DNA from: CAZSHG01 sp964459995
Lineage (GTDB): Bacteria; UBP14; UBA6098
Reading direction: 5' to 3'
Length of the DNA stretch: 64,000 bases
Assembly (NCBI GenBank): GCA_964459995.1
Contig: CAYWOR010000001.1
Location: forward strand, 248,001-312,000
The notes under the pieces are model-generated. The model searched no databases. It had not been told where the DNA came from and saw only the letters and a list, made by a program, of their open reading frames with translations. Below are positions 16,560 to 26,109 of the stretch, piece after piece (position 1 is the first letter of the stretch; each line of letters begins with the position of its first letter). The translations under genes and the position numbers were made by a program.

Positions 16560-19040
16560 TCAGAAGAAGTAGTCCATTTGAATTCGCCACCACGCGCGCG
16601 TTTCGAGGGCGCGGCGGCCTTCGATTTCGGCCTCCGGGGAACCATAGGGGTTCCGAATGTCAATATTAGTAGCCGTCAACGGCGTATCGACAGTGAGTTT
16701 AGTCGTTACCGAAAGATTTTTAACGAGCCGATTTTTAACCGCGATCCACCACCGGAAGGCGTCGATAGTGCTTTCGAGCACCGCGAACTCGTTATCCTCG
16801 AAATTCCAAAGCCAGCCTTTATAAACGATAGACTGGCCGGAAAAGGTGAGATTGTTCGAGACGTTGACTTCGGCGTTCAGCATCAGGCCCTCGGAAATAT
16901 CGATAACGCCACCCTCGATTAAGTCGTCCGCGAAGGGATCGGCATAATCGTAGAACTGCGGTCTCGGCGGGCTTCCGAGGAAGCTGTGTATGACAGTGAA
17001 ACCAAGCCGCGAATAGCCCGAAAGCCTTGTTTCGCCGGTGAGACGAATCTCATCGACTGTGAAGCTGGTGGGTGTTAGCGAGTTATGCTCGCCGCGTCCC
17101 TGCCATTTGCGCCAGAGCCGGAAAGAGAGATTATTGTTCGGATAATAATTCGCCTTCAGAACGATGCGCCGGTAATCCGCCATATCGGAGAGTCTGCGGA
17201 AGGCGTCGTATTCGACTGTTGTCGCAAGCTGGCGGAAGGGGCGGGCGTAAAGTTCGAGATACCAGCCGTCCTCGGCCATCGGGCGGGGTGTGTTCTCCGC
17301 GAGGGCGATGAAATCGGGGTCGTTGACACGATAGTCTTTTTCGACCAAAGCGCCCTTATAACGCGCATATTCGCTGAATCCGCGGTTGTAGGGATTGTCG
17401 AAACCGAGACCGTAGTGGCGATATAGCGCGAGGACATTGACCCTGTTTGTAACCATCTGGGCTTTTGCGACGAAGCCGTAGGGATCGTCCCCGATGGGGA
17501 GCGCGGAGGTGGCATCGCCGATAAGTGTGTCAACAGAGCCATCCGTGTTCCAATTCAGGGTGATGTTGCTGTCGCGGACGACCTCGGAATACTCGGCGGA
17601 GAGTGTAACATTGCCGATGTTCCACATGCCGTGCACGCCTATCGCTGAGCGGTAGTCCTGCCGATAGGTGGAGTTGAAAAGCTCCGCATCGACATTCCCG
17701 ACTTTCGGATTTCTGCCTCCGTAAAGGACACTCGGGTCGATAATGGCGTCGGGCTGAAGATCCCATGGAACGCTGTAATTAGCGCGGTAGCCGGTGATTC
17801 CCAATCGAAGATTTAGAAGCGGGCTAACTGTGATGTCGCCACCGATTACGGTCTCGGAAACGCGTTGATCCCAGTTTTTGATGCCCACGACGAGGTCTGC
17901 AAAGGCGGTAGTATCCGCGCTGAAGGTCGTATCTATCGCGAAAACAGTATCCGCGACCATAATCGTATCGACCGAATATTCTGTTGTATCGACGATGAGA
18001 ATGGCGTCCTTTTTCCGATGCGAGAGGAAGATTGTAGGTTCGACCGGGCCGATTTGCATTTCGAGTGCGGCTCCGCGAAGGGCGTATGTCTGGGAGGCCG
18101 ACAGGTCGGGGAATATTCCCAGCCGTCTGCTGTCGAAGCCTGTTCCGGAGCGACGTGAGGTGTAGTAATCGCCGCTTTCGAAAGTTACCCCCTCGCCGAA
18201 TCCGGCGGAGTAATCGCCAATAATGAAACGGCGTATCCATACCGGCCCGACACTGTGCCGCGAAAGGCCGGCATAAAATTTAAAATCGGGGTAGGCCAGC
18301 GGGTTCGCCCATTGGCCGCCGGAGAGTGTGTCGCCCTCTTTTCTGCTGAACCGGAATCCTTCGGAAATAGGGCCGTTATTGACACGGATTTTCATTGTCG
18401 AGTATGGTTCGGTTTCGCCAAACTCTCCGCCGAAGCGGGTTTGCGCATAACCGCCGGAAAGCCACCGAATGGGTTGCGGCTCGCCGTAGCCGATGTAGCT
18501 TCTCACGGAGACATAGCCCCTCGCGGAAAGCCCCTGAATAGAGCGCAACTGCCGTCGGTCTTTGATGATTCCGACCGTTTTGCTGTGGCGAAGCAGAGCG
18601 ATAGCGTCCGAAGGGTCGAGATTCTGGAATGAGACGAGGTCGCGATAGCCAAGCTCCGAGATGACCGGCTGTTCGCGGATGGCGTCGATCCATTCATCGA
18701 CAACCTCGTCGTCCACGCTCTCGCCGCCCAGCCAGTTGCCGATGCGGAAATAGAGCGAGTCGATGCGCTCGAGGGAGGATTGTTCGCGTGTGATTTTGCC
18801 GATTGTTACCAAAGGTTTAAGCGCGGCGAATTCCTCGGGAGTGAAGACACCGAGGTCGAGAAGGTCGAAAACGCTCTCGAAACCGCCGCCGAAGACCATT
18901 CTATCGCAGATTGCCGTCTTCTGTTTCTCGGAAACGGGCAATTGGTCGAGGTCTTCGCAGGTGCCGTAAACCAGATCGACTTTCGACGCGAAAACCGCTC
19001 CCGCAAGCAAGATTATTGCGATGATAGTTTTAGCGCGCAA
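16560..19040 (-). CDS. Helix-hairpin-helix (ComEA-like) plus beta-barrel outer-membrane protein
   Basis: An 826-residue exported protein. After a signal peptide, residues about 25-80 read as a ComEA-type helix-hairpin-helix segment (EDLDQLPVSEKQKTAICDRM, then GGFESVFDLLDLGV). A second such unit lies about 145-195 (LRSIQGLSARGYVSVRSYI). The remaining 600 residues are beta-rich (FYAGLSRHSVGPVWIRRFIIGDYSAGFGEG-type strands) and end in the aromatic MDYFF of barrel proteins. Similar HhH-barrel proteins occur in Bacteroidetes and relatives, and a role in DNA binding or uptake at the outer membrane has been suggested only by the HhH part. The start is TTG, overlapping the upstream stop by 11 bases. 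Confidence 0.75.
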   Translation of the reverse strand: MRAKTIIAIILLAGAVFASKVDLVYGTCEDLDQLPVSEKQKTAICDRMVFGGGFESVFDLLDLGVFTPEEFAALKPLVTIGKITREQSSLERIDSLYFRIGNWLGGESVDDEVVDEWIDAIREQPVISELGYRDLVSFQNLDPSDAIALLRHSKTVGIIKDRRQLRSIQGLSARGYVSVRSYIGYGEPQPIRWLSGGYAQTRFGGEFGETEPYSTMKIRVNNGPISEGFRFSRKEGDTLSGGQWANPLAYPDFKFYAGLSRHSVGPVWIRRFIIGDYSAGFGEGVTFESGDYYTSRRSGTGFDSRRLGIFPDLSASQTYALRGAALEMQIGPVEPTIFLSHRKKDAILIVDTTEYSVDTIMVADTVFAIDTTFSADTTAFADLVVGIKNWDQRVSETVIGGDITVSPLLNLRLGITGYRANYSVPWDLQPDAIIDPSVLYGGRNPKVGNVDAELFNSTYRQDYRSAIGVHGMWNIGNVTLSAEYSEVVRDSNITLNWNTDGSVDTLIGDATSALPIGDDPYGFVAKAQMVTNRVNVLALYRHYGLGFDNPYNRGFSEYARYKGALVEKDYRVNDPDFIALAENTPRPMAEDGWYLELYARPFRQLATTVEYDAFRRLSDMADYRRIVLKANYYPNNNLSFRLWRKWQGRGEHNSLTPTSFTVDEIRLTGETRLSGYSRLGFTVIHSFLGSPPRPQFYDYADPFADDLIEGGVIDISEGLMLNAEVNVSNNLTFSGQSIVYKGWLWNFEDNEFAVLESTIDAFRWWIAVKNRLVKNLSVTTKLTVDTPLTATNIDIRNPYGSPEAEIEGRRALETRAWWRIQMDYFF

Positions 19041-19866
19041 GATCGATCCCCAGTGTTATAGTGTGGCTCATCGGTAGAAGCGGATGGCTTTTCAGCGCGT
19101 AATCGAAGCGAACCATTTCGTATTTGAGGCCGACTCCGCCGGTGATTCTGTCGGGGTTTGTCGCCGCGCCCAGCCTGAACTCCACGATTTCGTGGGGGCG
19201 GACGGAAACGCCCATGCCATAGATAAAGTCCACTCCGGCTTCGCGCCGGACATGAAAAATCATGTTCGTGTTGTTATAGGGCGAATAGCTGATTGCACCG
19301 GTTACCGAGCGCGGAAGCTCGATATCGCCCTCGGCGCCCATATTCGCCGCGCCCAGATTCTCGGCGAGGACTCGAATGCGCGTCCGCTCGTAAACAACCG
19401 CCTCTGCGCCCAAATCGACTGTGAATCCCATCGAAGAGCCGAGTTCTGTGCCGGAGATGCTTGGTTCGTAGCTAAGGGAGTATAGATTCGCCTTTGCGGC
19501 AAGGCCGAGTTCGGTGTGAATGTCAGAGAATAGCGGTTTCGAGTAACCGAGACCGAATTTGGTTTCCGCGGTTAGATTTTCGACGCCGAAGGAAGAGATT
19601 TCCAACAACGCTCTGCCGTATTTGGCGTCGGAGAAGCTCGCCCATGCGCCAAGCTCGTCGAAATCGCTATAATTGAAGGCTCGACGATATCCGCCGCCGG
19701 CTGAGATACCCGGCTTTCCGAAGAGGGAATGTGGCCCAAAACCTATGGACGGTGGGACATCGCCCATCGAGGCCGAGACGGCGTCCGGAATATAATCGTC
19801 GAAAACCGCGAAACTCGAAGCCGAAAGTATTGCGAGGAAAATTATTGCATAGATTAGCTTTTTCAT
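19030..19866 (-). CDS. PorV/PorQ-like outer-membrane protein
   Basis: A 278-residue exported barrel-type protein. The signal peptide ends near residue 20. Then come SASMGDVPPSIGFGPHSLFGKP and repeated amphipathic strands such as KFGLGYSKPLF, VLAENLGAANMG and RLGAATNPDRITGGVGLKYE, ending in ITLGIDLAR. This is the layout of PorV/PorQ-type proteins (type IX secretion shuttle or barrel family) or of related UPF0164-like barrels. Its ATG overlaps the stop of the OB-repeat protein (ATGA). Four proteins of this general type occur in the window, so assignment to one exact role is not possible. Confidence 0.75.
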   Translation of the reverse strand: MKKLIYAIIFLAILSASSFAVFDDYIPDAVSASMGDVPPSIGFGPHSLFGKPGISAGGGYRRAFNYSDFDELGAWASFSDAKYGRALLEISSFGVENLTAETKFGLGYSKPLFSDIHTELGLAAKANLYSLSYEPSISGTELGSSMGFTVDLGAEAVVYERTRIRVLAENLGAANMGAEGDIELPRSVTGAISYSPYNNTNMIFHVRREAGVDFIYGMGVSVRPHEIVEFRLGAATNPDRITGGVGLKYEMVRFDYALKSHPLLPMSHTITLGIDLAR

Positions 19867-22013
19867 TTCAATATGCTCCCTATCGCTATAGTTGCGGTCT
19901 CGGACTCACGTTCGCCGCTGGTGCTAACCGATTGTAGGTGAAGCATATAGGCGCCGTGGCGAAGGAACTGGCCAGTCTCATCGCGCCCGTCCCAATCGAT
20001 TTTGACCTGACCGACAGGGGTGTTGTCGAAAAGGGTCGCGGATTCTCTGCCCATGCGGTCGAAAACGCGGAGAATCGCACGATGTTCGGTTGGCACGGAG
20101 AAATTTATCTCTATTTTCTCGTTGTTCGATGTTACGAGCACGCCCTTCTCGACCTCGAGCATAATGCCCTCGGAGGGCGAAACCGAGAAGGTGTCGATGT
20201 CGTCTGGATGTCCGGGCAGGAGCTGGAAGGCTGAGCTATAAATTCCACCTACTCCGCGAACGATGACCAGATCGCCCAACGAGGCGGCATCGGAAGTAAT
20301 GCCGGTGGTTTCCCACGCGCGCACCTCGACGATGTCCGTGAGGTTGCCGGAGATATCGGCCATCAGGTTGAGTCCGCCGCCAGCGCTGTATATATCGACC
20401 ACCTTGCCTTCGAGTTCGATCCATGTGCCCTCCCAAGCGGTGCGGTCGCCGGAGATGCTTTCGAGTGCGAGCGGTGTCGGAAGGGTATCTATTCCGAGAT
20501 GGCTCCATGTGCTGACCACAATCTCGGTTATACCGCCGTATTCCGTAACCTGCCCTGTAACCTGAATGACATTGCCGCGCACCATAAGAGATTCCATCGC
20601 GGCGGTCATGCTATAACCGAAAAGCTGAATTCCCATTCCGCTGGCGTCCTGAAGATAGGCTTTCAGCTGTGTGCCGTGAATCGCACCTGCGGAGATTGTA
20701 ATTACGCCTCTACAGGTAACGGTTTGGCCGCTATAGGTGGAGTAATTCGTTTGAATATTTGCGATTGGGACGAGGCCGGTGTCCGGTGGGGTGGTTGTGT
20801 CGCCGATGACGACGATATCGTCCTGATAGGCCGGCAGAAGCTGGAATGAGCCGCTATAGACGGTCGATACGCCCTCGATAAAAATCGAATCGCCGACCGA
20901 GACGCCGCTAAGGTCGATTCCAGTCGATGCCCAAACCCTTGCCAAGAGCTGTCTTCCACCGCGCGAGACATAGACATTTGCGGCATCGCTGTAAGTCGTT
21001 TTCGATGCGACCCTGCCGCAAAGGCTCATCCATGTGCCGTCGCGGTTCTCCGGATTTGACTCGGAGAAGGCGTCCACAGGCTCCGGAATCGCATGGCCGG
21101 TGGAAAGAACTGTCCAAGTTGGCGAGACAAGTTCGAGATTGCCGAGATACTCATCGACAGTGCCGGTAACGGAGATATAAGCACCGCGCACAAGTTCGCC
21201 GGCGTTCGCGGGGATCGAGGCGTTGTATAACTGGATTCCCTCGCCGCTGGTGTCTTGAACGTAGGCTTTGAGCCGGGAATTATCGACCAGCGACGCGCCG
21301 ACTGTAACCACTCCCTCGACAGTAACCAGCATGCCGTCGAAGGCGGAGGGGTTTGCCTGAAGTTGAGCGATTGTATAGACATCGCCGGGTTCGGTTGTGT
21401 CGGAGGTGTCCGCGACCGCCTCGATATCGGCGTTGAATCGCGGCTCGATTCGAAATTCATTCCACTCATACTGCATTAATCCGGTTAGCGAGGTAATAGT
21501 ATCGCCGACGGATGGGTTGAAGCTATAGCCGAAATTTTTCGCCACAATAAGCTCGCCGGTGCCGTCAGAAACAACCCAAACATTTGATGTATCGTGAGTT
21601 ACGACGAGATTAGAAAGGGTAACGAGGACGCCTTCGAGTGCCTCCGAGGTGTCCGCGACAGCGCAGGTTGTAGGATAGGCGGGCGGAACTGCACCGACCG
21701 AGTCGATCGTTATCGAGGAGACATTCTTCAGCTCTGTAAGGCCATAGTATTCATCGACTTCCGCAGTTATTGTGACCCAGTCGCCGGGATTGCCTGTGAA
21801 AGTCCAGCCATAGACATAGACGCCGCTCCACGGGCCTCCGCCGGGGTCGCCTATGAAATATTTATCGCCGCTGTAACCTGTTGCGACGACGACCGCGCTG
21901 ACAGTAATAATCTCGCCGTCGTAGGGCGAGGCACCGTCGGTGGAATATTGGATGTCGTGCACCGTAAGCGCGAATGCCGCCGCGCATAGGGTTAGCAAGA
22001 TTAGTTTTCTCAT
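19863..22013 (-). CDS. Secreted OB-fold repeat protein with C-terminal sorting/FlgD-like domain
   Basis: A 716-residue exported protein that opens the envelope operon. GAGAGGAT before 22013 fixes the start. After the signal peptide come at least four tandem OB-like units of about 140 residues. Each has a phrase such as YDGEIITVSAVVV, FDGMLVTVEGVVTVG or YSGQTVTCRGVITIS, followed by a (Y/F)VQD-type strand and QLLP(A/G)xxDDI. These resemble the OB domains of YhcR-like extracellular nucleases, but no nuclease domain is present. The C-terminal about 90 residues are a FlgD-Ig-like sorting domain (RVFDRMGRESATLF, WDGRDETGQFLRHGAYML). It may bind nucleic acid or sugar at the surface; this is an inference. 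Confidence 0.82.
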   Translation of the reverse strand: MRKLILLTLCAAAFALTVHDIQYSTDGASPYDGEIITVSAVVVATGYSGDKYFIGDPGGGPWSGVYVYGWTFTGNPGDWVTITAEVDEYYGLTELKNVSSITIDSVGAVPPAYPTTCAVADTSEALEGVLVTLSNLVVTHDTSNVWVVSDGTGELIVAKNFGYSFNPSVGDTITSLTGLMQYEWNEFRIEPRFNADIEAVADTSDTTEPGDVYTIAQLQANPSAFDGMLVTVEGVVTVGASLVDNSRLKAYVQDTSGEGIQLYNASIPANAGELVRGAYISVTGTVDEYLGNLELVSPTWTVLSTGHAIPEPVDAFSESNPENRDGTWMSLCGRVASKTTYSDAANVYVSRGGRQLLARVWASTGIDLSGVSVGDSIFIEGVSTVYSGSFQLLPAYQDDIVVIGDTTTPPDTGLVPIANIQTNYSTYSGQTVTCRGVITISAGAIHGTQLKAYLQDASGMGIQLFGYSMTAAMESLMVRGNVIQVTGQVTEYGGITEIVVSTWSHLGIDTLPTPLALESISGDRTAWEGTWIELEGKVVDIYSAGGGLNLMADISGNLTDIVEVRAWETTGITSDAASLGDLVIVRGVGGIYSSAFQLLPGHPDDIDTFSVSPSEGIMLEVEKGVLVTSNNEKIEINFSVPTEHRAILRVFDRMGRESATLFDNTPVGQVKIDWDGRDETGQFLRHGAYMLHLQSVSTSGERESETATIAIGSILK

Positions 22014-22060
22014 ATCCTCTCCGGTTGAATTTTCGGGATGGTTTAGAACAGCAAAAATAT

Positions 22061-22088
22061 AATATAAGGAACGTAGAGAGGATGGCAA
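22061..22088 (-). promoter_or_regulatory. Candidate promoter of the envelope operon
   Basis: On the minus strand TTGCCA (22088-22083) and TATATT (22066-22061) are 16 bases apart. They lie about 50 bases before the ATG of the OB-repeat gene, and no other good pair is seen in the gap. Confidence 0.5.
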
Positions 22089-22161
22089 ATTGAATTTTGG
22101 TTAATTATGCGGAATTCGCGTAAAAAAAGGGGAGAGCGGTTCGTTGGTGGAGTTTATAGAT

Positions 22162-22683
22162 TTAGAACTCGATACCCTCGCGTGCTGGGATACCTTTTGC
22201 GAAATAATGTTTAATCTCGCGCATCTCCGTGACGAGATCGGCGGCTTCGATTAGCCTTTCGGTTGCGCCGCGACCGGTCATGATAAGCTCGGTTTCATTC
22301 GGTTTCGATTCGATAATCGCCAGAACGCGGTCTTCCAGCACAAGGCCGATTCCAACTGCGGTAATAAGCTCGTCGGCGATCACAATGTCATAATTACGCG
22401 ATGAAAGCGCTTTCTCGATGCGATCAACGGCCAAATCTGCCTGAATACAATGCTCGGGGTTTTCCTCGATGTCGAAACAAAAGCTTTCTGTGCCGAAGGA
22501 CTCGACATCGAACAAACCGAGTTTTCTGACTGCGAGCACCTCGCCCGAAGGCTCTCCGCCTTTGAGGAATTGGACGACGATAACGCGCTTGCCTTGGCCA
22601 TAAGCCCGCAGTGCGATGCCAAAGGCGGCGGTGGTTTTGCCCTTGCCGCCGCCAGTATAGATTTGAACGAGGCCGATGGACAT
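22162..22683 (-). CDS. cobO: Corrinoid adenosyltransferase
   Basis: A 173-residue cytoplasmic enzyme of the CobA/CobO/BtuR family that adenosylates cob(I)alamin or cobyrinic acid diamide using ATP. The P-loop YTGGGKGKTTAAFG is at residues about 9-22. VIVVQFLKGG, DIVIADELITAV and LIMTGRGATERLIEAADLVTEM follow in the family order, and the length is typical. ATG at 22683 is chosen over the adjacent GTG; its ATG overlaps the recJ stop. No other cobalamin genes are nearby, so it may serve salvage of corrinoids. The pairing with recJ looks like simple cotranscription. Confidence 0.95.
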   Translation of the reverse strand: MSIGLVQIYTGGGKGKTTAAFGIALRAYGQGKRVIVVQFLKGGEPSGEVLAVRKLGLFDVESFGTESFCFDIEENPEHCIQADLAVDRIEKALSSRNYDIVIADELITAVGIGLVLEDRVLAIIESKPNETELIMTGRGATERLIEAADLVTEMREIKHYFAKGIPAREGIEF

Positions 22684-24389
22684 CACATCTCCCAGTCGCC
22701 AATTTTGATATCTTTCAGCCGAAGTTGAACCTGCGGATAACCATAATAATTATTCGACTCAACCACGAAAGAAAGATGAATAGGCTCAAGAGCGTTGTCT
22801 ATCTTGGGTTTGAGGTCGCCCATACCGAACCCGATAGCATCGAAACCGCGTTTGGAGTTTAGCACCTTGAACCGCAGATGGTTTTTCCCGACTATTTTTG
22901 TCGGGCGGATTATCTCGGCGTTTCTAAGCAGGAATACCGGGCGCATATTTTTCGGGCCGAAGGGCGAGAAAAGTTTAAGCCAATTTAGCAGGTCGATTCC
23001 GATGTCGTCCGCGGACAATTCGGCATCGAGGCCGAGGGTGGGGATCATGTCGTCGGGAGTGAGTTGGCGATTCGCGACATCGATAAAGGATTTGCGGAAG
23101 TCAGCAATTTTGTCGGGATCGATGCAGAGGCCTGCGGCGTATTTGTGTCCGCCGTATCTGACGAGAAATTGGCTCGAATCTTTTACGGCATCGAGCAAAT
23201 GGAAACTTGGGATACTTCGCGCGCTACCCTGTCCCGTGCCGTCGGATTTTGACACGAGGACGGTGGGCCGATTATATCTTTCGACAAGCCGGCTTGCGAC
23301 AATTCCGATAACACCGACATGCCAATCGTCGGATTCGAGGACGATGGCCTTGTCGTTTTCGAGATCGACGGTGTTTTCGACCATTTCGACAGCTTCCATG
23401 AAGATATGCTCGTCGAGTTTTTTGCGCTTTTTGTTTTCTTCGTCGAGGAATCTCGCCATTTGGATTGCGCGTGTGTGGTCGAAGGTTGTCAGGAGTTCGA
23501 AAGCGCTTTCCGCAGAGCCTATTCTTCCGACTGCATTAAGCCTCGGGGCGAGGACGAAAACGACATTCCAGCTAAAGAGTTCGCTTCCCCAAAGGCTCGT
23601 TACCTGCAGAAGGCTTTTGAGTCCGGGTTTTTTAGTCGATTCGAGTTGGCGAAGGCCGAATTTTGCGAGAATTCGGTTTTCGCCGGTCAGGGAGACGATA
23701 TCGGCGATTGTGCCGAGTCCGACGAGATCGAGATGCTCATAGAGGACTGATTTGTCCTCGCCGAGTTCGTCGAAAAGTGCCTGTGCGAGCTTGAACGCGA
23801 CGCCGACTCCTGCCAAGTCTTGCATCGCCGAATCCTGAGTGAGTTTTGGATCGACTAATGCGACTGCGTCCGGAAGACTTTGTCCCGGTTCGTGGTGATC
23901 TGTGATGATGCAATCGATTCCGAGGGTTTTTGCGTATTCGACTTCATCGACTCCGGTAATTCCGCAATCGACCGAAATCAGCAGTGTAACGCCTTTTTGC
24001 GCGGCCTCGTCGAGACCGGCGCGGGAAAGGCCGTAGCCTTCGTCCATTCTATCGGGGAGATACCAGATGACATCCGCGCCGAAGCGGTTCATCACCAGAT
24101 ACAGCAGTGCGGTCGAGGTTATTCCGTCCACGTCGTAGTCGCCGAAAATGACTATCTTTTCGCGCGAGGCGAAAGCTTTGATAATCCTTTCGACGGCTTT
24201 GTTGATTCCGTCGAGTTCTTTCGGGTCGGAAAGGTCATCGAGGGAGGGATAAAAAAATCTCTTCATCTCATCAGCCGAGTCGATTTCCCGGTTAACGAGA
24301 ATTTGCGAGATTACTTGTGGTATCTCGAGCTCGCGCGCTATCTCCCTGGCGAGACTCGGGCTTTTTTGCTCAGCCAGGTTCCATTTCAT
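22683..24389 (-). CDS. recJ: Single-stranded-DNA-specific exonuclease RecJ
   Basis: A 568-residue DHH-family 5'-3' exonuclease acting in recombination and base-excision repair. The DHH domain has GDYDVDGITS (83-92), SVDCGITG (139-146) and TDHHEPGQ (163-170). The DHHA1 part carries VRYGGHKYAAGLCI, and a C-terminal OB domain (about 470-560) follows. The length is the family norm. ATG at 24389 is preceded by GGGAAG; the longer frame would run back into the RNase P RNA gene. It starts only 38 bases after the RNase P RNA 3' end and overlaps cobO downstream. Confidence 0.96.
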   Translation of the reverse strand: MKWNLAEQKSPSLAREIARELEIPQVISQILVNREIDSADEMKRFFYPSLDDLSDPKELDGINKAVERIIKAFASREKIVIFGDYDVDGITSTALLYLVMNRFGADVIWYLPDRMDEGYGLSRAGLDEAAQKGVTLLISVDCGITGVDEVEYAKTLGIDCIITDHHEPGQSLPDAVALVDPKLTQDSAMQDLAGVGVAFKLAQALFDELGEDKSVLYEHLDLVGLGTIADIVSLTGENRILAKFGLRQLESTKKPGLKSLLQVTSLWGSELFSWNVVFVLAPRLNAVGRIGSAESAFELLTTFDHTRAIQMARFLDEENKKRKKLDEHIFMEAVEMVENTVDLENDKAIVLESDDWHVGVIGIVASRLVERYNRPTVLVSKSDGTGQGSARSIPSFHLLDAVKDSSQFLVRYGGHKYAAGLCIDPDKIADFRKSFIDVANRQLTPDDMIPTLGLDAELSADDIGIDLLNWLKLFSPFGPKNMRPVFLLRNAEIIRPTKIVGKNHLRFKVLNSKRGFDAIGFGMGDLKPKIDNALEPIHLSFVVESNNYYGYPQVQLRLKDIKIGDWEM

Positions 24390-24427
24390 GGCTTCCCTTT
24401 CGGGTTGCACGCGAAAAGGGAGATTTC

Positions 24428-24776
24428 GATCCGAGTCTATAAGCCGGGTTCTGTTCCCATTAAGGGAGGCAACCATCTATCTGTATGCCGAATTACTTCG
24501 GCACTTCCGCGGCCTACCCGAAGGTCATCGGGGGGTGTCGCCCCTAACTTCCTATTTGGCCTTGCTTAACGCGGGGTTTACCACGGCTTTGCCTTGCGGC
24601 AGGCCGAGCGGGTTCTTAGCTCCGCACTTTTCACCCTTACCCTTGCGGGCGGTATTGTTTCTGCGGCACTTTCCGTCCTTCGCAACTTACGAACCGAAGG
24701 CCCGGGATTATCCCCGGCGCGCTGACACCTAAGCCCGGACTTTCCTCCCCATTGGGGCGGTTGCCCGACTCGGATC
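24428..24776 (-). ncRNA. rnpB: RNase P RNA, class A
   Basis: About 349 nt on the minus strand. The conserved 5' block GAGGAAAGTCCGGGCTTAGG lies near 24727-24752. The 3' block CAGAACCCGGCTTATAGAC is near 24433-24453. The ends GATCCGAGTC and GACTCGGATC form a perfect ten-base P1 helix that sets the limits. It is the catalytic subunit that matures tRNA 5' ends. It lies immediately upstream of recJ on the same strand. Apparent open frames across it are shadows. Confidence 0.96.
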
Positions 24777-24913
24777 ATCGGTAGTATGTAGTTTTCACAA
24801 GCTCCTTATTACCTTTTCTCCATTTGTTCGCGTTATGTTTAACGACCAATTATTCATCTTTGCTAACATTATATTCTTTAATTCTTTTTTTTCCAGCGAA
24901 AAACGTAATTTAC

Positions 24914-24943
24914 TTGAATTTTTCTTAACGTTTCCGATATTAA
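24914..24943 (+). promoter_or_regulatory. Candidate promoter of the AI-2E-type permease gene
   Basis: TTGAAT (24914-24919) and TATTAA (24938-24943) are 18 bases apart in the AT-rich gap between rnpB and the permease gene, about 65 bases before the ATG. The match is moderate. The rest of this 238-base gap shows no gene. Confidence 0.35.
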
Positions 24944-25014
24944 TGACTGGATAATTTTTTCGTATTTCGTATATTCGATAAAAAGGCGTCAATAACTCGA
25001 TTTTTGGCCACATT

Positions 25015-26082
25015 ATGATCGAACCGAACAGAATTCTGACACTTATAGTTCTCGTCGTCATCTGCTTCTGGCTTTTGACTACACTTTCTAATTTATTGAT
25101 ACCATTAGTGTTAGCGCTTTTTTTAGTGATGGTTCTTCAGCCGATTCTTTCTTTCCTTAACCGAAGAAAATTCCCGAACTGGCTTTCCGTGGGCATCGTG
25201 TCGATTATCACGCTTCTATTGCTTTTTGCTTTTGTGATGATAATATCGAGCACTGCGGCGCAGGTTGCGGATCAGGGCAAGATTTTTGTAACCCGATTGT
25301 CGATGAAGCTAACGGTTGTGCTCGACTGGGTAAATGGGCTTGTCGGCTCGAAATTGAACATCGATTATCTCGAGGGTCTTCTTGCGGATTCTCTTTCGAG
25401 CGGATGGATTACAAAGGCTTTGGCAAATTTAGCGAAGATGCTTGGCTCTTTCCTTGGAAGTTTCCTTCTATTTGCGTTTTATTTCATCATATTATTGGCC
25501 GGCTTCAATAATTACGAGAAATACATACGTTATGTAGGCGGCGAGGAGCAGGGTGAATCTTTTCTGAACACTTTTGAAACGGTGATGAACTCGATTTCGA
25601 CCTATATGGGAGTAAAATTCCTTGTAAGTCTTTTAACTGGAATACTTTATTGGGCGATTTGCTGGGCATTCGGTATTGAATTCGCCATGTTCTGGGGATT
25701 TTTAGCCTTCGCGTTGAATTTTATTCCGAGCATCGGGTCGATTATTGCGACAATTCCGCCAATATTAATGGGCTTAATTTATCTTGACAGCGGTGTGCAA
25801 ATTCTTCTTTTCTCGCTACTTTTGGTTTCTGTTCAAATGCTTGTGGGCAATGTTCTCGACCCTTATTTATTGGGGAACAGGCTTAAACTGAACATTCTGA
25901 CTGTAATACTCGGGTTATTATTCTGGGGCTATATTTGGGGGCCTGTTGGGATGTTGCTTTCGGTGCCGCTTCTGGTGCTGATGAAAATCATTCTCGAACA
26001 GAATTCCGAGACAAGCATGGTCGCACGGGCTATGGAATCGGCGAAGTCCTCCAAAATGGAGCCCGCGTCGCAAGAGTCTTGA
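25015..26082 (+). CDS. AI-2E family (PerM/UPF0118) membrane transporter
   Basis: A 355-residue inner-membrane protein with about eight hydrophobic helices in the PerM pattern. There is an N-terminal pair (LIVLVVICFWLLTTL, LVLALFLVMVLQPILSFLNRR). A long periplasmic segment lies near residues 80-150. A C-terminal cluster includes GILYWAICWAFGI, FWGFLAFALNFIPSIGSIIA and the family-typical NVLDPYLLGNRLKLN and WGYIWGPVGMLLSVPLLV. The family includes the proposed AI-2 exporter TqsA and Na+/H+ antiporters, so the substrate is open. It lies 27 bases before the GH57-like gene, but its class does not suggest a joint role. Confidence 0.93.
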   Translation: MIEPNRILTLIVLVVICFWLLTTLSNLLIPLVLALFLVMVLQPILSFLNRRKFPNWLSVGIVSIITLLLLFAFVMIISSTAAQVADQGKIFVTRLSMKLTVVLDWVNGLVGSKLNIDYLEGLLADSLSSGWITKALANLAKMLGSFLGSFLLFAFYFIILLAGFNNYEKYIRYVGGEEQGESFLNTFETVMNSISTYMGVKFLVSLLTGILYWAICWAFGIEFAMFWGFLAFALNFIPSIGSIIATIPPILMGLIYLDSGVQILLFSLLLVSVQMLVGNVLDPYLLGNRLKLNILTVILGLLFWGYIWGPVGMLLSVPLLVLMKIILEQNSETSMVARAMESAKSSKMEPASQES

Positions 26083-26109
26083 TTCAATTCCATGATAAAG
26101 GGGTGATAA

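Noticed and set aside
24795..25061. 88-codon minus-strand frame overlapping the permease start
   Set aside because: Lies in the AT-rich promoter gap and overlaps a solid gene; composition is random-like.
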